Assembly: GCF_030150205.1 (NCBI RefSeq)
Contig: NZ_JASLGT010000005.1
Span: 1-64,000 of the forward strand
DNA from: Niabella sp.
Lineage (GTDB): Bacteria; Bacteroidota; Bacteroidia; Chitinophagales; Chitinophagaceae
Length of the DNA stretch: 64,000 nt
Direction of reading: 5' to 3'
A model generated the notes under the pieces. That model saw nothing but the letters and a program-made list of their open reading frames with translations, was not told the DNA's origin and ran no database searches. Positions 33,832 through 44,036 of this stretch are shown in pieces. The translations under genes and the position numbers were made by a program. How positions within the stretch are numbered: position 1 is the stretch's first letter; each line of letters opens with the position of its first letter.

Positions 33832-36800
33832 CTATAACTCCACTATTATATGATGCTCATTGCCGTCATCCTGTAAGGTAATAAACGGATCGCTTAAAGA
33901 TTGCCCGTTTTCGCTGAGCCGGATGCTGCCATCTTTTTTCTCGTTCTGAATCTGCAACTGATAATACGTATTTCCAAACCGGTACCGGATCTCATATCCT
34001 TCCCAGGCATCAGGAATGCAGGGATTAAAGTAAAGACGGTCGCCTTCCCGGTTCAATCCCAGGATGGACCCAATGGCGAGCTGGTAAGTCCACCCCGCGG
34101 AACCCGTGTACCAGGTCCACCCACCCCGGCCCTCATGTGGCGGTGCTCCATAAACATCCGCAGCCATTACATAGGGTTCCACTTTATATTTTTCAACCGC
34201 CTCGGCCGTACGTGTATGATTCACCGGGTTCACCATAGAGAATAACTCCCAAACCCGCTCTTTGTCTTTCAATGCGGCAAAGGCCATAATGGTCCAGATG
34301 GCCGCATGCGTGTATTGCCCGCCATTTTCCCGTACGCCGGGTACATAACCTTTAATATAGCCTGGATATAGATCCGATTTGTCAAATGGGGGCGTGAGCA
34401 GCTTGATGATCTTATTCTGCCGGTCGACAAGGAACTTGTTCAATGCGTTCATTCCCTGTAAACTCCGTTCCGGTTCTCCTCCGCCCGATAACAGCGACCA
34501 GCTCTGGGAAATGGAATCGATTTTACATTCTTCGTTGGTGGCCGATCCCAGCGGAGTGCCATCGTCAAAGTAAGCACGCCGGTACCAATCGCCATCCCAG
34601 GCATTTTCATGGATATGCGTTTTTAATTTACCGGCTTCCGTTTTACAAAGCGTGGTAAAGTCGTCATCGCCATATGCCGCGGCAATGGTGGCAAAATGGG
34701 TAAGGACATCATAAAGGAAAAAGGCCAGCCATACGCTTTCTCCTTTTCCATGTTCGCCCACTTTATCCATACCGTCGTTCCAGTCTCCCGATCCGATCAG
34801 TGGCAGTCCGTGTTCTCCGAATTTTAATCCATGGCTGATGGCATGTTTACAGTGATTGTACAGGGTTTCCCAATGATTCAGAAATACCGGCAGGTCATAA
34901 TAGGACTCCTCATCGGGTTGTAATGGGCGCCCATCGATAAAAGATACGTATTCATTGAGGATGTCCTTATCGCCGGTGGCCGTAATATATCGTGCCGTAA
35001 CATATGGAAGCCAGAGATAATCGTCGGAGCAGGTCGTACGCACGCCGCGGCCGGTGGGCGGGTGCCACCAGTGTTGCACATCCCCTTCCTTAAATTGACG
35101 GGAAGCGGCCAGGAGGATCTGCTCCCGCGTAACTTCCGGAGTGGTGTGCATAAGTGCCAGTACATCCTGCAACTGATCGCGGAAGCCAAAGGCCCCGCCG
35201 GATTGATAAAAGCCACTTCTGCCCCAAACCCGGCAGGCCAGGGCCTGGTACAGCCACCAGCCATTGGTCATTACGTTCATGGCTTCATCCGGTGTTTTTA
35301 CAAAAACGGCGCCCAGGATACGGTTCCATTGATTGTGTACCTTCAACCGGGCTTCGCTGGCAAAAGCATTTCCTTTTATTTTCGCTACCAGTTCGCGGGT
35401 TTCCTGTTCATTTTTGCCCGCACCCAGGCGAAAAACAAGCTCCTGTTCTTCATCCGGGGCAAGACGGATCATTACCTGTAGCGCGGTGCAGGGATCGAGC
35501 CCGGCACCGGCCCTTCCTGCCAAATGCTTTCTTGAAAGTGCTTCAGGACGGCGGCGCGTACCGTTTCTTCCGATAAACTCTGCACGGTCGCAGGTAAATG
35601 TTTTTGCATGGGCATCGGTGTCAAAGAAAGCAACCTTATCTGAAAAGGCCGAATTGTAACGGTTACGGGCAAACAGTACATTTGTTTGAGGATCTTTATC
35701 GGCCACCACAAACATTTTATTTTTATGGGCCAGATCTCCCAAAACCCATTCCACATAGCCGGTAACAGAAAGTTTACGTTCCTGGTCTGTAAGATTGCGC
35801 AGTTTCAGCACTGCATATTTAACAGGTAGGGTTTCGTCTACATAAACCCATAATTCAGACGAAATGCCATAGTGTATGTGTTCATAAACGGAATATCCGA
35901 AGCCATGCCGGGTGATGTACGCGTTTTTGCCCGGGGCCGGCAATGGCGTGGGCGACCAATAAACGCCTGTTTCTTCATCACGGATATAATAGGCTTCGCC
36001 GCATTTATCGGTTACAGGATCATTTTGCCAGGGCGTGAGCCGGAACGCCTGAGCATTGTCTACCCAGGTATAGGCCGAACCACTTTCGGAGAGGATGGAT
36101 CCGATTTCTTTATTGGCAATGATATTGCACCAGGGCGCGGGCGACTTTTTCTGCTGACCCGATTCCAGGATGTATTCTTTGCCGTCTTGTGTAAACCCAC
36201 CGGTATCGTTGGCGAACAGAAGCTGCCCCGGTAATGTAACGCTTTGCTGAGGATCTGTTTTAGGATGCCGCAGCTGTACGGAAAGTGGCTCCGGCAATCC
36301 TTTTGCCGGTGTTTTCCGAAGCACCTGCTCGGCCAGCGTGCCTTTGTCATCGTCAAAGATGACCCTGGCAACGGTCTGAAACAGGATCCGGTCTTCACTG
36401 GAGATCTGGTCTCCTGCTCTTACAAAAATACCGCCCGGCTGATCCAGTACACCACCGCTGGTTGCCGTAATAAACCCGATCACCTGGTCCTGGAATACCT
36501 GCCGGTAGGAGCCAAAATCATCGTTCCAGATTACGAGGTCTACCCGCAATGCTTTTAGCGACCAGTAGGAATGCGCTTTGATTAACTGCTTCACCAGTTC
36601 GATGTTATTGCTATCTTTTACGCGAACCAGTACAATAGGAAGGTCGCCGGAGATGGCATAGCTCCAAAGGCCCGGCTGTCCTTTTAAATTGCTTTCAATA
36701 ACGGAAGCCGCTGCGCGGAAACTGTTGTTCGCATAGATAATGGAGCCGGCAATGGCGTTGAAAAGCTGGGCTTCTACTTCTGTGGCATTGATCTGGCGCA

Positions 36801-39800
36801 GCAGTACCTGGCTGTGGGTCCATGCCAGTTCAAATACCCGGTTCTTGATATACCGGTCCTGATATTTTGCCAGCAGGCTCATACAGACTTCTTTGGATTC
36901 GCCAATACCCATAACCAGGTCGAGGGTTACCGTTTGGCGGGCTTTTAGCGTGATCCGCTGCCGGATAGCAACAATGGGGTCCAATACAGAACCGGCTGTA
37001 TCGGATAGCTGACCATCCTGTTCCAGGGCTGCCGGAGCCGCCACAGAGCGGCCGCGGCCGATGAACCGCATCCGGTCCGTTTCATACGATACCTGCTCGC
37101 TGATGGCTCCATGCAGCATAAACGTGTGAAACATCCAGGGTGGTGTATCCTTGCGGGCCCTGGGCCGGCGGGTACAGAGAATGGCGCTGGCATCTTTTTC
37201 TATTTCCGTTTGTACAAATAAATTGCTAAAGGCGGGATGTGCTTCATCTGCAGCCTGATCCGCCAGGACCACTTCTCCAAAACTGGTAACCTCAATGGTT
37301 TTGGTGGAGGCGGACCGGTTGGTGATCCGGATACGGCGGATCTCCACATCGTCCTCCGGCGAAACCACCAGGTCCGTTTTGGTTTCAAAACCGTCATCTA
37401 CGCGCCGGAATACAATATGGCCTTGTGAAAAAACCGTTTCATACGCCTTGCTTTTCCGGAGGGTGGGCTGATAGGTGTTGGACCAAAAATGACCGGTGCT
37501 TAAATCTTTTATATAACAGAAGAGCCCCCAGTTATCCAATGTGGTATCTTCCCGCCAACGGTTTAACGCAATGCCTTTCCAGCGACTGTAACCGCCGCCG
37601 CTATTGCTGATCATAAGGGCATATCTTCCGTTGGAAAGCAACTGCACCTCCGGAATGGGTGTGTTGGGAGTGGTTAATACCCGCATATGCGATTCGTGTG
37701 AAACGGTTTGCCGCGCACTGTTATCCTCCGTGTGCTCATAAAAATTCGTAGAGCGTGGCGCTTTTTCCTGGAGTAATAGCAGTGCCGACTGAAACTGCGG
37801 ATCTCTGATAAACCGCTCCTGCATCTTTTTATCCAACAGCAGGTAGGCCATGGCCAAAAAACTCATTCCCTGGTGGTGTACCATAAAGGACTTTATGATG
37901 GCATGCGACTGGCCTCTTGGCATGCGGGAGGGCGTATAATCAATGGCTTCATAAAAACCATAACGTCCTTCAAATCCTTTTTGTGACAGGGTGCGGAGGT
38001 TGTCCATGGCTTCTGCCGGATCAATCATCAACGCCATCATGGTGGCATAGGGGGCAATAACCAGGTCGTTGGCCAGTCCTCTTTTTAAGCCCAGGCCGGG
38101 AATGCCAAATGACTGGTACTGGTAATGCAGGCTGGTATCTACCAGATTATACCCGGATTCTGAAATGCCCCAGGGAATATTATTTTTATTGCCATACCCG
38201 ATCTGGTTTTTCACCGCTCCTTTATTGCTGCGGTCCAGCAATGTATTTTCATAGGAGGGCATCAGCAGCTGGGGCATCAGGTATTCGAACATAGATCCGC
38301 TCCAGGATAGCAATACCGGGTTATTACCCAGATTGGTTACCAGCCGGCCAAGCGTAAACCAGGCGGTTTGCGGGATCTTGCCCTGTGCAATTGCTGTAAA
38401 AATCCCCAAACGGGCTTCCGACGCCAGCATATCGTAATAGCTTTTATCAGCGGCATCCTCACTTACATTATACCCGATATGGAAAAGGTGCTGGGATTTA
38501 TTGTACAGGAAATCATAGTCGGCCGTTGAAAAATCAATACAGCTGTGTTTTATCTTTTCAAGTCCGGACAGGAACCCGGTGGCAGAAGCGGACCCCGTTT
38601 CGAGTTCTTTCAGCAGCAGGCTTAATTGCTCTTTATCGGCACTGTTGCCGGTTTCTTTGATGGATTCGTTGATGTACCTGGGCAGTATGCGCTGTAGCTC
38701 CAGTATATTATTGATGGAAGGAATTTCTTCCAGTATCTGCAGCCGGGGATCGATACCGGTTATGGGCAGGTGAAGTATCCAGGGGCAGAAGGTCCGGATA
38801 CAGGTTATAAGATCTGTTAACTGGGTTTCCAGGCGTTCTGTCCAGCTGAGCGCTTCTGCATTTGCGGCGATAACCTTGTTGTTCTTTAAAATACCTGCCT
38901 GCTCCTGAAGCGCGTTGAGTTGCGTCATCAGTTCATGCAATGTAAGCGGAAAGGCAGCTTTCAGGTTGTTCAGGATCCTGCCGGGCAGGGCCAATAAGTC
39001 GGCCTGTGTTTTTTTGTCGCAAAAACTTTTTAGTACTGAAAAAGTATCCAACAAACCATTAATGTGTTGTTGTTTGAAAAGTTTTTCCTGGCGGATCTCT
39101 TCCAGCCCCTGCCGCAGCAGGATGAGGCTGGCAATAAAATTTCCGCTATCTACAGCGGAAACATATTTGGGTTGTAAAGGCACCAGCGAAAGGGTATCAT
39201 ACCAGTTATAAAAATGTCCGCGATAGCGCTCCAGTGCTGCAAGCGATTCAAAGGTTTTATACGTTTTTTCCGTTAGTTTGTTTATGGATAAATAACCAAA
39301 ATCGTAGGCCGATAAATTGGAGAGCAGTGCGAGGCCGATATTGGTGGGAGAAGTGCGGTGTGCCAGGGATTCTATCGGGTGCTCCTGGTAGTTGTCCGGC
39401 GCCAGCCAATTATCTTCCTGGGCTACAAAATCCTCAAAATAAGCCCAGGTCTTACGTGCATAAAAATGAAGCCGGTCAATATCTTTTGAAGACAGGTCAA
39501 CGGCTTTTTTGGCAGAGGGGTTACTTATCTTCCAGGCAACCACCGGCGCCAGCAACCATGCCGCAAGTAAGGGTGCAGCCATCCAAAGCGCATCGGGGTT
39601 AAGGGTAACCAGCAATGCAATGATGCCGGCGGGGATCAATACGGAGGGCCACATATACCGATATGCCTGAACGATGTTCTTTTGTTTTCCATTGGATACT
39701 CCGGATGGCGTCCATTGTAACAACCGGTGATGGGAGATCAGCATACGCCAGTTGGCACGGAAAATGGCATCCAGGTTTTGAATGGCTTCAAAGGGGAGGC

Positions 39801-42522
39801 AGAGGATACTAAACAGGATATGCGCCAGGCTGTTGATGCCATTATTTCTTATTTCCAAAAGATGTGCCCGCCAGTGCATGCTTTCCGGCTTATGAAACAG
39901 CTGCCAGATGGAACTGGCTGCAAGTGGCAACAGCCAGGCGGTGAAAAAAAGAAGCGTCCATAACTGCGGATAGGGAACAAAGGCCCAGCCTATGATTAAA
40001 AAGGCCACCATCGCCGGAGCTACCAGGCTCCTTCGGATATTGTCCCATATCTTCCACCGGGAGAGGCTGGATATAAAGTTCCGGCGGAGTTTGTTCTCCC
40101 TGCCTGGCACAAATGGCGTTCCCCAACTGGCAATCTGCCAGTCGCCCCGTATCCAGCGATGACGCCGGCTCACATCTGCCCAATAGGTTTCGGGGTATTC
40201 TTCAAACAACTCCACATCTGTAAGCAAACCGGAGCGTACATAGGATCCTTCCAGCAGGTCGTGGCTAAGAATGCGATTGGGAGGAAAGGTATCACCCAGC
40301 ACGGTTTCAAAAACATCAATATCATAGATCCCCTTTCCTACAAAGGATCCTTCGGAAAACAGGTCCTGGTATACATCGGACACCAGCCGTGTGTAAGGAT
40401 CCAGCCCGGAATCGTTGCTATGCATTTTTGCATAGTAACTGCTGTTGGTGCGGGGAATGGTTACAGAAGCGCGGGGTTGCAAAATGCCGTAACCATCTAC
40501 CACCCGGGTGTGCTGCGCATTAAGTACCGGCTGGTTCAAAGGGTGAGCCATGGTGGCTACCAGTTTCCAGGCAGCTTCCCGTGGAAGTTGCGTGTCTGCG
40601 TCCAGTGTAATCACATACCGTACCTGCTTCAGGGAGGCCGTATCGCCGGTGATCTCCATAAAATCATAATGGCCCGTGGATCTTAAAAAACTGTTCAATT
40701 CGGCCAGTTTACCGCGTTTACGCTCCTGCCCCATCCAAATTTTTTCACAGGGGTTCCATTTCCGGGGCCGGTGAAAAAGAAAGAACCGGCTTCCGGAACT
40801 GCCCTCTTTTGCATACTGATGGTTTAAAGTTTCGATGCGTTTGCGGGCATAAGCGAGCAGTGCATCATCTTCAGGCATTTTTTCTTCCGGTGCATCGGTA
40901 AAATCCGTCAGTAAGGCAAAGAAAAGCTGTTCTTCGGGGTTGGCCAGGTAGCGTACTTCCAATTCATCTGCCAGCTCTTCAATGGCTTTTTCGCTGGAGA
41001 GCATGCTGGGCACGGCCACTATTGTACGACCGGATTCGGGGATGCCGTCCGAATAATCCATTTTGGGAAGGGGGCGGGGCTTTACGATGAGGGTGGCAAG
41101 CCAGTTGATAAGGATGACGATGGCCTGACTGCATGCGATAAAGGAGGCGAGCCCCAATAAAAGTGCAGCATAGATGCCCGCACCTTGTTTATAGGCATAC
41201 AGCACCATCCAGATGCTAAGCAGGAGGGAAAGAAACAGGGCCGAACCGGCATAAGACAGCAGCCGGTTGTGCTTCAGCAGGTTTTTGAACCGGTGTTTTA
41301 AAGAGATGCGCATACCCGATTTCCGGATCAGGACCTGTTGTCCTTTTTCGTCAACGAGGTAATAACCTGCGTGGTGCTGCCGCTGCGGAGCTCCTTTTCC
41401 GGCACGCTCTTTGGCCAGGTCAATGGCGAGCTGTGCTACCTGGTATTCCTCCAGCGCACTGTTTTTACCCACCCATTCTACAATATGCCGGTACCGGTCG
41501 CGGGTTACAAAGTCCATTTGCCCGTAAATGCCATCGATATCGGTGTTCAATATCTTTTCAACAATGCTTACCTGCTCTACAAAGCTGCGCCAGTCGGTAC
41601 TGCGTATCAGCCGGATACTTTCGATGGAATTCCGGATAGAGACCTGGTCTGTGGCTTGTTTTTGATTTTCGATATTGACCAGTTCAACGGACGATCGGCC
41701 GGTTTCTGCCAGCCGCTCTTCCAGCCAGGTAAGCGGCAGGGCCAGCCCCTGGCCCCGGCCCTGTAACCGCCGGATGAATTCTGCAACAAACCCACTGTCC
41801 AGCCGCAGTTTCGACTTGGCCATTTCCGCAATGATAATAATAATGTCACGTGGATTTTTTTGGGCCGTTTCAAGTAATTGGTCGGACCAGTAAACGGCTA
41901 CATTCTTTTCCAGCCGGTCCATGGCTACCCGTGAAGCGATACGCCGGATATTTTCGATAATGGCCAGGCGCAGCATGATGGGAATGGCCCAAAGCTCACC
42001 CAGGGTTAAACGGGTTACGGTCTGGTAAGCGTCAATAAATGCGGTGAGTGTGGGAATGCTGATATGTCCGTCGCTGTGGGCAATGAGCTCCAGTGCGATA
42101 TCATATACCCGGGGAAAGCCCGCCGACCGTCCTTTTGCCAGTATCGGAAGCGTTTCGCTATAACCTTTAGGAAGATGGGTTCTTCCCAGCGCAATCTGTT
42201 CCTTAATGAGGTAATAGTTATCCAGAAACCATTCACTGGCAGGAGCAATGGGCTGTTTAGAGCTTACGGAATCATTGAGCAGTTCGTACACCTTTGCAAT
42301 CACCGTTTCATTGTCGTCAAGCCGGGGCAAAACCTTATCCGGCGGATGTCCGCCTGCCACTACATGCGAACGGGCAATGGTGCTGCCGTGCTGCTGCATC
42401 TGATCATGACTGAATAATTCGAGCCGGAAGGGTTCTTCTTTTTTGAATTCAGGAGTGGCATCTCCTGTGAGGAACTCGCGCATGCGCAACATAAAATCAT
42501 CAACGGGCTTTGAAATTTTCAT
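33832..42522 (-). CDS. Cyclic beta-1,2-glucan synthase homologue (GT84 plus GH94), 2,896 residues
   Basis: This giant protein has an N-terminal region (about 1-410), membrane helices at about 420-475, a GT84 glycosyltransferase domain with DADTQLP near residue 640, further helices at about 832-875 and 955-1000, a glycoamylase-like region (about 1080-1430), two supersandwich segments (about 1690-1755 and 2210-2262 as landmarks) and a GH94 phosphorylase-type catalytic domain with GSGDWNDGM near 2580. This order is that of NdvB/Cgs, which builds and cyclises beta-1,2-glucan and trims its length. The product should be a periplasmic cyclic glucan or a related beta-1,2-glucan; in this lineage that is inference. 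The gene is alone on its strand, divergent from an AraC regulator. Confidence 0.85.
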   Translation of the reverse strand: MKISKPVDDFMLRMREFLTGDATPEFKKEEPFRLELFSHDQMQQHGSTIARSHVVAGGHPPDKVLPRLDDNETVIAKVYELLNDSVSSKQPIAPASEWFLDNYYLIKEQIALGRTHLPKGYSETLPILAKGRSAGFPRVYDIALELIAHSDGHISIPTLTAFIDAYQTVTRLTLGELWAIPIMLRLAIIENIRRIASRVAMDRLEKNVAVYWSDQLLETAQKNPRDIIIIIAEMAKSKLRLDSGFVAEFIRRLQGRGQGLALPLTWLEERLAETGRSSVELVNIENQKQATDQVSIRNSIESIRLIRSTDWRSFVEQVSIVEKILNTDIDGIYGQMDFVTRDRYRHIVEWVGKNSALEEYQVAQLAIDLAKERAGKGAPQRQHHAGYYLVDEKGQQVLIRKSGMRISLKHRFKNLLKHNRLLSYAGSALFLSLLLSIWMVLYAYKQGAGIYAALLLGLASFIACSQAIVILINWLATLIVKPRPLPKMDYSDGIPESGRTIVAVPSMLSSEKAIEELADELEVRYLANPEEQLFFALLTDFTDAPEEKMPEDDALLAYARKRIETLNHQYAKEGSSGSRFFLFHRPRKWNPCEKIWMGQERKRGKLAELNSFLRSTGHYDFMEITGDTASLKQVRYVITLDADTQLPREAAWKLVATMAHPLNQPVLNAQHTRVVDGYGILQPRASVTIPRTNSSYYAKMHSNDSGLDPYTRLVSDVYQDLFSEGSFVGKGIYDIDVFETVLGDTFPPNRILSHDLLEGSYVRSGLLTDVELFEEYPETYWADVSRRHRWIRGDWQIASWGTPFVPGRENKLRRNFISSLSRWKIWDNIRRSLVAPAMVAFLIIGWAFVPYPQLWTLLFFTAWLLPLAASSIWQLFHKPESMHWRAHLLEIRNNGINSLAHILFSILCLPFEAIQNLDAIFRANWRMLISHHRLLQWTPSGVSNGKQKNIVQAYRYMWPSVLIPAGIIALLVTLNPDALWMAAPLLAAWLLAPVVAWKISNPSAKKAVDLSSKDIDRLHFYARKTWAYFEDFVAQEDNWLAPDNYQEHPIESLAHRTSPTNIGLALLSNLSAYDFGYLSINKLTEKTYKTFESLAALERYRGHFYNWYDTLSLVPLQPKYVSAVDSGNFIASLILLRQGLEEIRQEKLFKQQHINGLLDTFSVLKSFCDKKTQADLLALPGRILNNLKAAFPLTLHELMTQLNALQEQAGILKNNKVIAANAEALSWTERLETQLTDLITCIRTFCPWILHLPITGIDPRLQILEEIPSINNILELQRILPRYINESIKETGNSADKEQLSLLLKELETGSASATGFLSGLEKIKHSCIDFSTADYDFLYNKSQHLFHIGYNVSEDAADKSYYDMLASEARLGIFTAIAQGKIPQTAWFTLGRLVTNLGNNPVLLSWSGSMFEYLMPQLLMPSYENTLLDRSNKGAVKNQIGYGNKNNIPWGISESGYNLVDTSLHYQYQSFGIPGLGLKRGLANDLVIAPYATMMALMIDPAEAMDNLRTLSQKGFEGRYGFYEAIDYTPSRMPRGQSHAIIKSFMVHHQGMSFLAMAYLLLDKKMQERFIRDPQFQSALLLLQEKAPRSTNFYEHTEDNSARQTVSHESHMRVLTTPNTPIPEVQLLSNGRYALMISNSGGGYSRWKGIALNRWREDTTLDNWGLFCYIKDLSTGHFWSNTYQPTLRKSKAYETVFSQGHIVFRRVDDGFETKTDLVVSPEDDVEIRRIRITNRSASTKTIEVTSFGEVVLADQAADEAHPAFSNLFVQTEIEKDASAILCTRRPRARKDTPPWMFHTFMLHGAISEQVSYETDRMRFIGRGRSVAAPAALEQDGQLSDTAGSVLDPIVAIRQRITLKARQTVTLDLVMGIGESKEVCMSLLAKYQDRYIKNRVFELAWTHSQVLLRQINATEVEAQLFNAIAGSIIYANNSFRAAASVIESNLKGQPGLWSYAISGDLPIVLVRVKDSNNIELVKQLIKAHSYWSLKALRVDLVIWNDDFGSYRQVFQDQVIGFITATSGGVLDQPGGIFVRAGDQISSEDRILFQTVARVIFDDDKGTLAEQVLRKTPAKGLPEPLSVQLRHPKTDPQQSVTLPGQLLFANDTGGFTQDGKEYILESGQQKKSPAPWCNIIANKEIGSILSESGSAYTWVDNAQAFRLTPWQNDPVTDKCGEAYYIRDEETGVYWSPTPLPAPGKNAYITRHGFGYSVYEHIHYGISSELWVYVDETLPVKYAVLKLRNLTDQERKLSVTGYVEWVLGDLAHKNKMFVVADKDPQTNVLFARNRYNSAFSDKVAFFDTDAHAKTFTCDRAEFIGRNGTRRRPEALSRKHLAGRAGAGLDPCTALQVMIRLAPDEEQELVFRLGAGKNEQETRELVAKIKGNAFASEARLKVHNQWNRILGAVFVKTPDEAMNVMTNGWWLYQALACRVWGRSGFYQSGGAFGFRDQLQDVLALMHTTPEVTREQILLAASRQFKEGDVQHWWHPPTGRGVRTTCSDDYLWLPYVTARYITATGDKDILNEYVSFIDGRPLQPDEESYYDLPVFLNHWETLYNHCKHAISHGLKFGEHGLPLIGSGDWNDGMDKVGEHGKGESVWLAFFLYDVLTHFATIAAAYGDDDFTTLCKTEAGKLKTHIHENAWDGDWYRRAYFDDGTPLGSATNEECKIDSISQSWSLLSGGGEPERSLQGMNALNKFLVDRQNKIIKLLTPPFDKSDLYPGYIKGYVPGVRENGGQYTHAAIWTIMAFAALKDKERVWELFSMVNPVNHTRTAEAVEKYKVEPYVMAADVYGAPPHEGRGGWTWYTGSAGWTYQLAIGSILGLNREGDRLYFNPCIPDAWEGYEIRYRFGNTYYQLQIQNEKKDGSIRLSENGQSLSDPFITLQDDGNEHHIIVEL

Positions 42523-42835
42523 AGTACTACCAATAAAAAATTTACAGACCTCCGATTGAATCTATAAAGTTAATTCTTATCCGGTAGAAGCAGCGGACAA
42601 TACGGTCACATTCCTTCCGGTTTCGATCGGATACATGCGGTCTGCTAAAAATACAGTTGATCTCTTCCAAGAAACATGCCATGTAAAATGATGCTTTATT
42701 GATATTTATAAGGTATGTTTTTTTTTACTATACCGCAGGCATTGGGCAATGCGGCTTCTTTTTTAACAGATACTATCAAACCCGTGAACCATTCTTTCTG
42801 CGGAAAAATGATTATTTTACCGGTGAATTATAAGT
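42523..42835. promoter_or_regulatory. Divergent intergenic region between cyclic glucan synthase and AraC genes
   Basis: About 310 bases with no gene. It must carry both promoters. AT-rich blocks lie at 42530-42580 and 42690-42730; I found no convincing operator. Confidence 0.4.
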
Positions 42836-43990
42836 ATGGAGCGTTTTCTGCAAACCATTATTTTGCTGGGTGTGGTGCAGGGGTTTATCGTGAGCAGCCT
42901 CTTGTTTTTTTCGAAGCGTTTGCGTACGCCGAACCGTCTGCTGGCAACGCTGATCTTTTTGCTAACGCTTGCCAGCTTTTGTTTATATGGATCTTATATT
43001 GGCTGGTTTGGTTCAAAATGGCTGAATTTTCTGTCAGGTCTTGTTCCGATGATCATAGTGATGCCGGTAGGACCATTGCTGTATTTTTATACTCGGTCGT
43101 TCATCGAGCCGGAATTTAAAATCGGAAAGAAAGAGTGGATGCAGTTTCTGCCGGTTATTATTGATCTGGGAGGATCACTGATTGCATGGACATTTGTGGG
43201 CGGCGTATGGACCGGCCTGCTTAAAAACGATCCACGCCCCTGGGGGATGGCCATTGATACCTATAATGTGTATGCCGATATCCCCCGATGGATATCGCTT
43301 GCCATTTATACCGTGCTTACCCTGCGGTATTTTACTGCCGAAAAACAAAAAAGCCTGGCCGGTTTTAGGTGGCTGCGGCAGGTTGCAATCGTTTTTGGTG
43401 TGTTTCTTTGTATCTGGTTTGTGTATTTAGTGCCCTATGTAATTCCCCGGTACACCGGCTGGATGCTGGACAACCTGGATTGGTATCCCCTTTACATACC
43501 CATCACCCTGCTGATTTACTGGCTGGGCATTAAGGGATACCTGATTTCCTGGCAGCAACAGGCGGCAGAAAAAAAACAGGAAGCCGTCTTGTTACCAGCG
43601 CAGGTAGCGGACGCAAGCATCCGGCTGTTGAAAAACACCATGGAACAGGACCGGCTGTATCTGAATACTGAGCTTACCCTGCAAATGGTGGCGCAACATA
43701 CCGGCCTGGCCGCTAAAACCATTTCGGCTGTGCTGAACCAGCACCTGCATAAAAATTTTAATGAGTTCATAAACGGATACCGGGTAGCTTTATTTAAAGA
43801 AAAATTGCTGGCAGATGGAGCGGAGCAATTAACCTTTGCAGGAATAGCGTATGACTGTGGATTTAATTCCCCTGCAACCTTTCAACGGGTATTTAAGCAG
43901 GCAACTGGTATGTCGCCCTTTGAATTCCGGAAAAATCATATGACAGCGCGCACTATATATGACTCAAATCGCGATTTGAGTGGCTTTTGA
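42836..43990 (+). CDS. Membrane-anchored AraC family regulator
   Basis: The 384-residue protein has an N-terminal seven-helix membrane region (about 1-235; landmarks MERFLQTIILLGVVQGFIVSS and WYPLYIPITLLIYWLGIKGYL) and a C-terminal AraC DNA-binding domain (about 275-375) with NTELTLQMVAQHTGLAAKTISAVLNQ and AGIAYDCGFNSPATFQRVFKQATGMSPFEFRK as its two helix-turn-helix units. Regulators of this layout are common in Bacteroidota; they probably sense a membrane or periplasmic signal. Targets are unknown, with the serine hydrolase gene 46 bases downstream and the divergent glucan synthase as candidates. The last codons overlap a 20-base palindrome (43962-43981). Confidence 0.88.
   Translation: MERFLQTIILLGVVQGFIVSSLLFFSKRLRTPNRLLATLIFLLTLASFCLYGSYIGWFGSKWLNFLSGLVPMIIVMPVGPLLYFYTRSFIEPEFKIGKKEWMQFLPVIIDLGGSLIAWTFVGGVWTGLLKNDPRPWGMAIDTYNVYADIPRWISLAIYTVLTLRYFTAEKQKSLAGFRWLRQVAIVFGVFLCIWFVYLVPYVIPRYTGWMLDNLDWYPLYIPITLLIYWLGIKGYLISWQQQAAEKKQEAVLLPAQVADASIRLLKNTMEQDRLYLNTELTLQMVAQHTGLAAKTISAVLNQHLHKNFNEFINGYRVALFKEKLLADGAEQLTFAGIAYDCGFNSPATFQRVFKQATGMSPFEFRKNHMTARTIYDSNRDLSGF
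43962..43981. promoter_or_regulatory. Perfect 20-base palindrome at the 3' end of the AraC gene
   Basis: ACTCAAATCG is followed directly by its exact reverse complement CGATTTGAGT. It sits inside the last codons of the AraC gene, ending nine bases before its stop. It may work as a terminator-like stem (a short T run follows at 43984-43988) or as a protein binding site ahead of the serine hydrolase gene. Confidence 0.55.
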
Positions 43991-44036
43991 ACCAGCGGTT
44001 GAATAAAGATGAGAGAGCTTTGCGGAAAAATAATCC

